Positions 38,050 through 46,398 of a DNA stretch of 64,000 nucleotides are shown in pieces. The DNA is from Promicromonospora panici (GTDB lineage Bacteria; Actinomycetota; Actinomycetes; Actinomycetales; Cellulomonadaceae). Where the stretch lies: NCBI RefSeq assembly GCF_900608595.1, contig NZ_UWYY01000015.1:124001-188000 (forward strand), written 5' to 3'. A program made the position numbers and the translations under genes. Position 1 is the first letter of the stretch. The number at the start of each line of letters is the position of its first letter. The notes below the pieces were generated by a model. It was not told the DNA's origin and did no database searches. It was given only the letters and a program-made list of their open reading frames with translations.

Positions 38050-40416
38050 TCAGCCCCTCTCGATCTCGTAGGTCCGCCCCGCCGCGGAACTCCAGGCCCA
38101 GCGGACGCGGCCCTCCGGTGCGGGTCCGGTGGGCTGCGGCTCGATCGCCGCCCCGGTGTCGTCGACGACCGTCGGCCGAGGCCCCGCGGCCAATTCGACC
38201 ACGAGCTCGCCGTCGGCAGCGCTACGGATCCGGGCGCGCCGCAGGACTCCCGCCTCCCAGGCCAAGTCGACGGTCCGGTCCCCGCGCGCACGGAGACCCC
38301 GCACGCTGCCGCCGCGCCACGACGGCGGCAGCGTCGGCAGCAGCGAGACCGCGCCGTCGTGGCTCTGCACCAGCAGCTCGGCCAGCCCGGCCGTGCCGCC
38401 CAGGTTCCCGTCGATCTGGAAGACCGCACCGCTGCCCATCGGGTGCAGGTCGAGCAGCGACGCCGAGCTGAGCTCCTCGACGAGGACGCCGATCGACCGC
38501 TCGGCCCGCTCCGCGTCGCGCAGCCGCGCGGCCAGGCAGAGCACCCACGCCTGGCTCCAGCCCGTGTGCCCGCTGCCGTGCTCGAGGCGATAGGCCAACG
38601 CCCGTCGAACTGCCTCGTACTCGGCTGGCGTGGCCGTCTCCGTGATGCGCGTGCCGGGGTACGCGCCGTACAGGTGCGAGAGGTGCCGATGGTCGGGCTC
38701 ACTGGGCAGCAGCGGCTGCGCCCATTCGCTGAGGCGGCCGGCGTCGTCGACGGTGGGGAGCCGGAGGAGGGGGAGGGCCTTGCGGCAGCGGTCGGCCAGG
38801 TCGTCACCGGCGCCTGCGACGTCGAGGCGTTCGGCGAGCCGGACGTACCGGTCGAGCGCCTGCGCCGTGAGCTCCTGGTCGATCGTGGACCCGGCGGTCA
38901 CGGTGCCGCGCTCGCCGCCCTGCTCACCGTCATGCTCGCCACCCGTGAGGAACGGGTGCTCCGGCGACGTCGACGGGCTCACGACCAGCTTGCCCTCGGC
39001 GTCCTCGACGAGCTGGTCGAGCGCGAACTCCACGACCGCCCGGGTCACCGGTAGCGCCACGGACCGGGCGAACTCGTCGGACCAGCTGTACTCGAGCCGG
39101 TCGCCGACGTGCGCGGCGATCCAGGCCAGGCCGAACTGCCAGTTGGACCACTGCGGTTCGCCGTCGACGGGCGGGGTGAACCGCCAGATGTCCGTGTTGT
39201 GGTGCGTCGTCGCCCCGGCGGCGCCGTAGACCGCCCGGGCGGTGGCGCGGCCGGCCTCGGCGAGGTCGCGGGCGAGGTCGAAGAGCGGCTCGTGCAGCTC
39301 CGGCAGCGCCGCCTGTTCGGCGGCCCAGTAGTTCATCTCGACATTGATGTTGGTCGTGTAGTTGGAGCTCCAGCCGGGCTGGACGTCGACGTTCCAGATG
39401 CCCTGCAGGTTCGCCGCCTGCGTGCCGGGGCGGCTGCTGGAGATGAGCAGGTACCGGCCGAGGTCGAAGTACCGCTGCGCCGCGGTCGCCCGTGGGTCGT
39501 CCGAGGCGGACAGGTCGAGCCGGACCCGGCCGAACAGCTCGGTGTAGTCCTCGAGGTGGCGTCGTCGCAGATCGGCGGCCTCCTGGGCCAGCGCGGCAAG
39601 GACCTGGGCCCGCGCCTCCGAGGCGAGGGCCGGGAGGTCGGCGCTCGGCCGCTCACCCGCGCCGCGGAAGCCGCTGGCCGCCGACGCGACGAGCCGGCGG
39701 TCACCCGTCACGGCGGCGACGACCGCCCAGCCCGTGCCGGCGTCGACCAGGCCGTCTGCGTCGGGCGCGGCGTCGTCGTACGCGACGGCGTCATCGTCCC
39801 CGGCGTAGGTCGGCCGCGCACGGCTCGGCGCGCGTCCGGTGGCCACCAGCCATTCGGCGCCGTCCTGCATCGACACGGTGACGTCGACGGGGTGGGGCGA
39901 GTCGAAACCGAGTGCGGGTTCGAGCACGGCGTCGGGCGGGGCCGGGGCGCCGTGGGCCTCGGCGACGAGGACGCCGTCCGGGGCGCTGACGTACGTGTCC
40001 ATCGACCCTGATCCAGTGGCGACCCGGGCGGTGGCAGAGGCCAGATCGAGTCGCCGCCCGTAGGCCCCCGACTCGTCGTCCGGACCCCACCGCCACGAAA
40101 GCCGCCCGAGCGGCTGGTACGCCTCGGTCCAGCCCGGGTCCTGGAGCTCGCGGGCCAGCTCGTCGGCTCTCCGGTGGTCTCCCGCCGCGATCGCCGCGCG
40201 CAGCTCGGCGATCGCGGCACCCGCCTCGGCCGGCGATGCTCGGCCGGGGCCGCCGGACCAGACGGTGTCGAGGTTCAGGTCGAACGTCTCGACGCCGGGT
40301 AGTCCGTAGACCGTCGCGCCGAGCGAGCCGTTGCCGAGCAGGAACGCCTCGGGGAATCCGGCGGCCGGCTGCTCCAGGCTGATCGCCTGGTCATCGGGCT
40401 GAAGTGCGTGTGGCAC
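38050..40416 (-). CDS. Glycoside hydrolase family 95 (alpha-L-fucosidase/galactosidase type)
   Basis: 788 residues, no signal peptide. The N-terminal beta domain starts FPEAFLLGNGSLGATVYGLPGVETFDLNLDTVWSGGPG, diagnostic for GH95. The (alpha/alpha)6 barrel shows QAANLQGIWNVDV, NYTTNINVEMNYWAAE, TTHHNTDIWRFTPPV and HPMGSGAVFQIDGNLGGTAG, regions holding the catalytic Asn/Asp/Glu set. Family enzymes remove alpha-1,2-linked L-fucose or L-galactose. Start GTG 40416 follows AAGGAGAGCAC. The first codons (MPHALQP) and preceding site nearly duplicate those of the unrelated GH36 gene at 51694. Confidence 0.93.
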   Translation of the reverse strand: MPHALQPDDQAISLEQPAAGFPEAFLLGNGSLGATVYGLPGVETFDLNLDTVWSGGPGRASPAEAGAAIAELRAAIAAGDHRRADELARELQDPGWTEAYQPLGRLSWRWGPDDESGAYGRRLDLASATARVATGSGSMDTYVSAPDGVLVAEAHGAPAPPDAVLEPALGFDSPHPVDVTVSMQDGAEWLVATGRAPSRARPTYAGDDDAVAYDDAAPDADGLVDAGTGWAVVAAVTGDRRLVASAASGFRGAGERPSADLPALASEARAQVLAALAQEAADLRRRHLEDYTELFGRVRLDLSASDDPRATAAQRYFDLGRYLLISSSRPGTQAANLQGIWNVDVQPGWSSNYTTNINVEMNYWAAEQAALPELHEPLFDLARDLAEAGRATARAVYGAAGATTHHNTDIWRFTPPVDGEPQWSNWQFGLAWIAAHVGDRLEYSWSDEFARSVALPVTRAVVEFALDQLVEDAEGKLVVSPSTSPEHPFLTGGEHDGEQGGERGTVTAGSTIDQELTAQALDRYVRLAERLDVAGAGDDLADRCRKALPLLRLPTVDDAGRLSEWAQPLLPSEPDHRHLSHLYGAYPGTRITETATPAEYEAVRRALAYRLEHGSGHTGWSQAWVLCLAARLRDAERAERSIGVLVEELSSASLLDLHPMGSGAVFQIDGNLGGTAGLAELLVQSHDGAVSLLPTLPPSWRGGSVRGLRARGDRTVDLAWEAGVLRRARIRSAADGELVVELAAGPRPTVVDDTGAAIEPQPTGPAPEGRVRWAWSSAAGRTYEIERG

Positions 40417-40436
40417 GTGCTCTCCTTCGAGTCTGT

Positions 40437-40452
40437 CCGTGAACCTTCACGC
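40437..40452. promoter_or_regulatory. LacI-type operator before GH95-lacI
   Basis: CCGTGAA-CC-TTCACGC: one mismatch from a perfect arm. On the minus strand it overlaps a probable -10, TAGCGT, 21 bp upstream of the GH95 start codon. It lies in the divergent region before the lyase gene too, though 138 bp from its start. Confidence 0.8.
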
Positions 40453-40484
40453 TAGCAGCCCTGTTCACGCGGCCGCACAGCCGC

Positions 40485-40515
40485 TAGGCTCCGACGTGCG
40501 GGATAACGATATCCC
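40485..40515 (+). promoter_or_regulatory. Lyase promoter -10 with +1 palindrome
   Basis: TAGGCT (40485-40490) is a good actinobacterial -10. Ten bases downstream GGGATA-ACGA-TATCCC (40500-40515) forms an inverted repeat that would start at about +3, an ideal repressor position. The motif differs from the LacI-type sites of the locus. Confidence 0.55.
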
Positions 40516-40589
40516 GTTGTAGTCGGCGCGAGATGCTGCCTTTCTCGCGACAGTCGAGCCGCGCCCCAGTCTCCGAAAGGAAGCCTGCA

Positions 40590-43500
40590 ATGATGCAAGC
40601 TCGCAACCGTGAACGATCACGCCCACCGGCCCTGGCCGCCGTGCTGGCCATCCTCGCGGCCACGCTCGTGGTGGCCCCCGCGGCGAGTGCCGCCGGTGCC
40701 GAGGACCTGCTCACCGACAACGTGGTGGCGATCAACGAGACCGTCAGCGACGCCGGGTTCGTCCACCCCGGCGTCGGCCTGTCGGCCGAGGACCTGCGCA
40801 ACGCCCAGGAGATGGTCCGCACCGGCGAGGAGCCCTGGGCCTCCTACTTCGACGCGATGACGAAGGTCGGCCACGCCGCCACCACCTTCCGCGCGTCCAA
40901 CTCGAAGTCCCCGAGCGAGCCCGACGTCGCCGCCGACCCCAACTTCACCCACGTGGGCCTGCGCGGCCGCGAGACCAGCGACGCCTTCGGCGCGCTCACC
41001 CAGTCCCTGATGTGGGTCATGACCGGCAACGAGGTCTACCGGAAGAACACGATCCAGGCGCTGCGCACCTGGGCGAGCATGAACCCCGACGGCTACAAGT
41101 ACTTCGCCGACTCGCACATCCACACCGGGCACCCGCTCTACCAGTTCCTCATGGCCGCCGAGATCGTCCGCGCCACCGAACCGCTGGCCGACGACAGCCC
41201 CGGCACCCAGGACGGTTACGACGTCGTCTGGAGCGCCGAGGACGACGAGCGCCTGCTGACCAACTTCGCGAACCCCGTGGTGGAGACGTTCCTGTACTCC
41301 AACGAGCGGTGGATGAACCAGCACAACTTCGGCCTGTTCGGGCGCATCGCGACCGCGATCTACGCCGATGACGTCGAGGGTTACGCGACCGGCGTCGAGT
41401 GGCTCACGGTCAACTCTAGTGACACCGCCTACGACAACGGCGCGATGGCCCCGCAGATGCCCCTCATCGAGGCCGACGACCCGATCAACCCGTACGGCCA
41501 CGACTTCGTGCAGGTCCGTGAGATGGGCCGCGACCAGGCCCACGGCGAGACCAACATCGACAACTTCGCCGGCCTCGCCCGGATGCTCGAGGTGCAGGGC
41601 ACCTCGGTCGACCCCGTGGAGGGGACCGTCTCGGATGCCGGCGACGCGGTGAGCGCCTACGACTTCCTCGGTCAGCGGCTCCTGAAGGGCGCCGACCAGT
41701 TCTACAAGTTCATGATGGGCGGCCAGGTCCCGTGGGTCGACGAGCGTGGCGAGGGCTGGAACGGCACGGTCTCGCAGGCGTACCGCGGCCGCATGTACAA
41801 CATGATCTCGGTCGCCGAGCTGTACTACGAGTACGCGATCGAGCGCGGCGTCGACGTCGAGACCGAGGCACCGTGGCTGTCCCTGCTTGCGTCCACCATG
41901 GACGGACCGCTCTACTGGCGCGGCACGGGCGTGTCGAATTTCTGGGGCCCGGGTGACAAGAACCCCGAGTACTGGGTCGCGTTCCCCGAGGAGCTGGCCG
42001 GGACCGAACCGCCTCCTCTGCCTGAGAGCGCCGCGCTGCGGTTCGACAAGACCGGTCTCCTGCTCGACGACGGCACCGAGTACGTCACCGAGGACGGCGA
42101 GACCTTCGCCCGTGCGAGCCTCAGCGAGGCGGGCACGATGAGCGTCATGCCCCGCATGGAGTGGGGCAGGGGATCCATCATCGGCCTGAAGTACCGGAGC
42201 GACGGCCACGCGAAGCTGGAAGTGCTCCAGAACGAGGAACCCTCCGGTCTCAACCCCGATGAATCACCCGCCCACACGCTCGCGGAGCGCGAGCTGCCCG
42301 ACACCGGCGGCGAGTGGCGCTACATCGCCTACCCGGCCGGCGGCAACGCCATCAACTTCTACCGGCTCACCGGTGCCGAGGGAACCACGGTCGACCTCGA
42401 CAGCGTGATCCTCTCCGGAAAGACCGACCTGACTGCGCCGGAGTTCCCGCAGACCGACGACACGCTCTACCTCACCGCGAACATGGAGAGGGAACTCGAC
42501 TTCGCCGCGGTCGACACCGGCGGGAACCTGACCCACACGGCCGACGGCCTGCCGGAAGGTGCCTCGCTCGACCCCACCACTGGCGCGCTCACGTGGGAGC
42601 CCACCAGCCCCGACCGAGGGCGGCACGACGTCCAGATCATCGCCGACGACGGCCAGACGGTCGCGGCGCGGACCTTCGAGCTCGTCGTCGCGAAGAACCG
42701 CCCGAAGACGATCGACGTCCTGCTCGACGACATCCACGATCCGGACGCCGCCTACACGACCGTGAGCCGCGAGCGCTTCGAGGCCGCGCTGCGCGACGCC
42801 CGGGAGGCCTCCGAGACCGGAACGGACGAGGAGTTCGTCACCGCCTTCGAGGCCCTGCGGGACGAGACCGAGGCGCTCGAGCTGCTCAACCCGCGCCTGG
42901 CCGACGGCGCGCTCGACATCAAGGGCGGCATGGTCACGGCGTCTGGGCTCTCCGCCGCCCAGGTGAACAGCTTGGTCGGCGACGGCCACATGGGTGTCGT
43001 GCTGCACGCCTCCTTCGTCCTCGACTTCGGGACCCGGTACCGAGTGTCGGCCGAGCAGATCGCCATCCAGGGGCCGTTCGCCTTCTCCATGCGCTCGGCG
43101 GGAACCAACGCGTACGGCTCGAACGACGGGACCTCCTGGGAGCTGCTGACCGAGCGGGCGACCACCGAGACCAACGACATGGAGACCATCCCGGTGGTCG
43201 CCGAACACCGGGGCGAGAAGTTCCGGTATCTCAAGCTCCAGGTCGACGACCCGGCGCCGCCGATCGACCCTGCCTACCCGGGCATCTGGACCCTCGACGA
43301 GGTCAACATCCTCGGCGACCGCAGCGAGGTGCCGGGCGCCATCGACGAGGTCTCCCTGACCTCCGCCGATGCCCTGCGTGAGCGGGTCACCCCCGGCGAC
43401 ACCGCCGAGCTGTCCTTCTCCAGCCCGGAGCCGATCAGCGACGTCGCGGTGACGATCGCAGGCCGGCAGGCCGAGGCGGTGAGCGAGGACGGGCTGTCCT

Positions 43501-44867
43501 GGACGGCCACCGCCGAGCTCGGCGAGGGCGACCCCACCGGAGACGTGCCGTTCTCGATCGATCACACCACCGACGACGATGACGCGGCGGCCACCGTGGT
43601 CGGGACGACCGACTCCACGGGCCTGTACTACTCCGACGAGCGCAACCTCGTGGACCTCGGCCGGTACGGCGAGGTGGTCGACGCCTCCGGTGAGGCCGAC
43701 CCGACCAAGGCCGACCAGGCCGCGCTCATGCTCGACGGGAACGACAGCACGGCCGGCAACGTGGAGGCGGCTGCCGGTCAGTACCACCTGACCTGGGACT
43801 TCGGCGAGGGCCGGGCGCTCGCCCTGGACCGCGTCGACTTCCTGGCCCGCCAGGACGCCTACGGCATGCAGCGCATGGCCGGCATGGTCTTCCAGGGCTC
43901 GAACGACCTCGAGAACTGGACGACGCTGACCGAGCCGACCTTCAAGGGCTTCGACTGGCAGAACCTGGATTCAGCCGACACGACCCCGTACCGCTATCTG
44001 CGCGTGGGTAATCGCGACGTCATCCCGATCGCTGAGGTCAGGATCTTCGGCCAGATCGAGGCTGACCTCGACACGGTGCTCGCCCAGGCCGACGCGGTCG
44101 ACCTCGACCAGTACACGCGCGGCTCGCGGATCCTCTTCCCGCGAGAGGTGGCGGCGATCCGCGAAGCCCTCGCCGAGCCGGACGCGGACGAGGCCGCGCT
44201 CGCGCGGCGGCTGGTCCGCGCCTGGGACCTGCTGGACACCTTGAAGACCGAGGAGCCAGCGACCCTCGACCCGGCCTGGGTCACCGCGAGCACCGCGACC
44301 TTCGACGGGGCGACCAGTGCGGCCGCCAACGGCTGGCGCATGTTCGACGGGGACACCAGGACGTACACCGACACGACCACGAAGGTCTGCACGAACACGG
44401 TGCTCCCGACCGACGGGACCGGGTTCACGGTGGTCGGCGTCAGGTACTTCCCGCGGGACAACGCGGTGTCGCGCTCGACCGGCATGGCCATCGAGGGCTC
44501 TGCCGACGGAGGTGCCACCTGGACGCAGTTCGCGAGCACGGGAACCCCGGTCCGCGGCTGGAACACGGTGAACCTGACCGAGCCCGTCCACTACGGGGCA
44601 CTGCGCCTCAACGGCGGCAACGGCTACTGCAACGTGGCCGAGGTCCAGTTCATCGTCGAGGTCATCGACAAGTCGGGGCTGGCCGTGTACCTCGACGACG
44701 CGGCGGCGCTGGCCGAGGCCGGCTGGACCGCGGACTCCTGGGCCGCCGTGGTGGCCGCGCGTGATGCCGCGCAGGCCGTCGCCGACGACAAGGGCGCCAC
44801 CCAGGGGGAGGTGGACACCGCTGCGGGCGATCTCGCCGACGCGATCGCTGGCCTGACAAAGGCGTAA
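40590..44867 (+). CDS. Large secreted polysaccharide lyase-like multidomain protein
   Basis: 1425 residues. Sec signal (ALAAVLAILAATLVVAPAASAA). Residues ~45-480 form an (alpha/alpha) toroid resembling the alginate-lyase superfamily, with TSDAFGALTQSLMWVMTGNEVYRKNTIQALRTWA and the Asn-His motif NQHNFGLFGRIA. About 530-620 is a CBM-like region; 622-703 a cadherin-like putative Ig (He_PIG) domain; ~780-910, ~1020-1160 and ~1235-1355 discoidin-like F5/8-C modules; a further Ig-like segment at ~918-1010; FIVAR-type helical segments at ~1165-1225 and 1360-1425. No LPXTG anchor. Start ATG 40590 follows AAAGGAAG. Probably binds and cleaves an acidic polymer at a distance from the cell; substrate unassigned. 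Confidence 0.82.
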   Translation: MMQARNRERSRPPALAAVLAILAATLVVAPAASAAGAEDLLTDNVVAINETVSDAGFVHPGVGLSAEDLRNAQEMVRTGEEPWASYFDAMTKVGHAATTFRASNSKSPSEPDVAADPNFTHVGLRGRETSDAFGALTQSLMWVMTGNEVYRKNTIQALRTWASMNPDGYKYFADSHIHTGHPLYQFLMAAEIVRATEPLADDSPGTQDGYDVVWSAEDDERLLTNFANPVVETFLYSNERWMNQHNFGLFGRIATAIYADDVEGYATGVEWLTVNSSDTAYDNGAMAPQMPLIEADDPINPYGHDFVQVREMGRDQAHGETNIDNFAGLARMLEVQGTSVDPVEGTVSDAGDAVSAYDFLGQRLLKGADQFYKFMMGGQVPWVDERGEGWNGTVSQAYRGRMYNMISVAELYYEYAIERGVDVETEAPWLSLLASTMDGPLYWRGTGVSNFWGPGDKNPEYWVAFPEELAGTEPPPLPESAALRFDKTGLLLDDGTEYVTEDGETFARASLSEAGTMSVMPRMEWGRGSIIGLKYRSDGHAKLEVLQNEEPSGLNPDESPAHTLAERELPDTGGEWRYIAYPAGGNAINFYRLTGAEGTTVDLDSVILSGKTDLTAPEFPQTDDTLYLTANMERELDFAAVDTGGNLTHTADGLPEGASLDPTTGALTWEPTSPDRGRHDVQIIADDGQTVAARTFELVVAKNRPKTIDVLLDDIHDPDAAYTTVSRERFEAALRDAREASETGTDEEFVTAFEALRDETEALELLNPRLADGALDIKGGMVTASGLSAAQVNSLVGDGHMGVVLHASFVLDFGTRYRVSAEQIAIQGPFAFSMRSAGTNAYGSNDGTSWELLTERATTETNDMETIPVVAEHRGEKFRYLKLQVDDPAPPIDPAYPGIWTLDEVNILGDRSEVPGAIDEVSLTSADALRERVTPGDTAELSFSSPEPISDVAVTIAGRQAEAVSEDGLSWTATAELGEGDPTGDVPFSIDHTTDDDDAAATVVGTTDSTGLYYSDERNLVDLGRYGEVVDASGEADPTKADQAALMLDGNDSTAGNVEAAAGQYHLTWDFGEGRALALDRVDFLARQDAYGMQRMAGMVFQGSNDLENWTTLTEPTFKGFDWQNLDSADTTPYRYLRVGNRDVIPIAEVRIFGQIEADLDTVLAQADAVDLDQYTRGSRILFPREVAAIREALAEPDADEAALARRLVRAWDLLDTLKTEEPATLDPAWVTASTATFDGATSAAANGWRMFDGDTRTYTDTTTKVCTNTVLPTDGTGFTVVGVRYFPRDNAVSRSTGMAIEGSADGGATWTQFASTGTPVRGWNTVNLTEPVHYGALRLNGGNGYCNVAEVQFIVEVIDKSGLAVYLDDAAALAEAGWTADSWAAVVAARDAAQAVADDKGATQGEVDTAAGDLADAIAGLTKA

Positions 44868-44875
44868 CCGCTCGA

Positions 44876-44913
44876 CGCCAGGGGCCCCGAGCCGAAGCTC
44901 GGGGCCCCTGGCG
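44876..44913 (+). terminator. Strong terminator of the lyase gene
   Basis: Perfect 17-bp stem, arm CGCCAGGGGCCCCGAGC (44876-44892) pairing with 44897-44913 around a CGAA tetraloop, nine bases after the stop codon. No T-run follows. Confidence 0.85.
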
Positions 44914-45212
44914 TGCGGCTGAGTTCCGCCGTGCAGGTCGATCAGATCGCGAGCAAACGAGCACTTGGGGCGTGCTGTCCTCGAGGCACGAGAAGTCACG
45001 ATCGCACGCCGTTGATGTTCGGGCTTATGACCGGATCGCGTCGTTGACCGGTTAGGTCCGGATCCCCTAGCCTGGCCGCCACGCGTTCAGGACGCTTTGG
45101 GCCCGCTCGGAGGAATGACAGCGCTGACATCCGTCGCCGTCGGGTTGGGGTCCGGGCGGCTCGGAGCAGCGGTGGCGGTCGACGGCCGACCCACCGAACG
45201 AAGGAGCGAACG
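44914..45212. other. Intergenic region and GH76 leader
   Basis: No gene is supported in this stretch of about 300 bp. It contains the predicted GH76 promoter at 45044-45073 and an untranslated leader of about 130 bp; no obvious riboswitch structure was seen. Confidence 0.5.
45044..45073 (+). promoter_or_regulatory. Predicted GH76 promoter
   Basis: -35 TTGACC (45044-45049), 18-bp spacer, -10 TAGCCT (45068-45073). No CCGTGAA-type operator is adjacent, so control differs from the LacI-type units. Confidence 0.55.
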
Positions 45213-46394
45213 ATGAGGTTCACCAGAGTTGCCGCTACGGTCGTCGCGCTGGCCTGCGCGCTGGTGGCGGCGTCCCCCGCCGGCGCGCAGGACGGCGGCG
45301 CCCCCGCGGTGTCGCAGCGCACGCAGGTGCATCGGGCGGTCGTGTCGTACGACGCGATGCGCGAGTACATGGCCGCGAGCGACGGCTCCGGCCTCTACCG
45401 CGAGCGGTACCCGAGCGGGGCCGAGGACCGCACCTACTCGTTCGAGTGGCCGCACTCCCAGGCGCACGTCGCGACGCTCGACCTCACCGGGCTGCCCGGG
45501 GGCCTGGGGCGGTCGTTCAAGGACGACCTCGCGGACGTCGCCCGCGGGCAGGAGCACTTCTGGAACGCCGGCGGCGGCACCACCGGGCTGCCCGGCTACG
45601 ACTCGTACCCGCGCGCCCCGTACGGCGGTGGCGGCGACATGTTCTACGACGACAACGAGTGGGTCGCGCTCGCCAAGGTGCAGCAGCATCTGGCGACCGG
45701 CGACGAGGCGGCGCTCGAACGCGCCGAGGAGATCTTCGAGCTCGTGGTCTCCGGGTGGGACACCGACCCGTCGCACAGGGCGCCCGGCGGCGTGTTCTGG
45801 ACCCAGGCCACCTGGAGCACCGACCGCAACACGGTCTCCACGATGCCCGGCGCGCAGCTCGCCACCCGCCTGTACATGATCACGGGGGAGCGGCACTACC
45901 TCGACTGGGCGAAGCGGATGGTGGGGTGGACCGACGAGCACCTGCTCGCGCCGAACGGCCTCTACTGGGACAACATCAAGCTCGACGGGTCCATCGACCG
46001 CACGCAGTGGTCGTACAACCAGGGCGTCCCGGTGGGTACCTACACCCTGCTGTACGAGGCGACGGGCGACGAGCGCTACCTGGCGAAGGCGAAGGGGATC
46101 GCTGCTGCGTCCTACCGCTACTACGTCACCGAGGGACGACTGGCCGGCCAGCCGATGTTCTTCAACTCCATCTGGTTCAAGAATCTCCTCCTTCTGGAGT
46201 CCGTGACCGGCGGCACGACGTACCGGGACGCGATGGCGGACTATGCCGACCTCCAGTGGCGCACTGAGCGCGAACCTGCGACCGGGCTGTTCAACAGCGG
46301 GAACGAGCACACCGAGCTGCTCGAGCAGGCGGCGATGGTCCAGATCTACGCCACTCTCGCTTGGCCGCGCGAGCAGGCGTCCATCCTGTACTGA
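45213..46394 (+). CDS. Secreted glycoside hydrolase family 76 (alpha-1,6-mannanase-like)
   Basis: 393 residues. Sec signal VAATVVALACALVAASPAGAQ. The (alpha/alpha)6 barrel shows the paired catalytic aspartates in FYDDNEWVALAKVQQHL (Asp146, Asp147), NTVSTMPGAQLATRLYMITG and the conserved WSYNQGVPVGTYTLLYEATGD, all typical of GH76. Family enzymes cleave alpha-1,6-mannan backbones of fungal or mycobacterial walls and some alpha-glucans. ATG 45213 follows GAAGGAGCG. It ends 4 bp from the convergent GH51 gene. Its presence beside plant-type hydrolases hints at a mannan or mixed-wall substrate. Confidence 0.88.
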   Translation: MRFTRVAATVVALACALVAASPAGAQDGGAPAVSQRTQVHRAVVSYDAMREYMAASDGSGLYRERYPSGAEDRTYSFEWPHSQAHVATLDLTGLPGGLGRSFKDDLADVARGQEHFWNAGGGTTGLPGYDSYPRAPYGGGGDMFYDDNEWVALAKVQQHLATGDEAALERAEEIFELVVSGWDTDPSHRAPGGVFWTQATWSTDRNTVSTMPGAQLATRLYMITGERHYLDWAKRMVGWTDEHLLAPNGLYWDNIKLDGSIDRTQWSYNQGVPVGTYTLLYEATGDERYLAKAKGIAAASYRYYVTEGRLAGQPMFFNSIWFKNLLLLESVTGGTTYRDAMADYADLQWRTEREPATGLFNSGNEHTELLEQAAMVQIYATLAWPREQASILY

Positions 46395-46398
46395 TACC

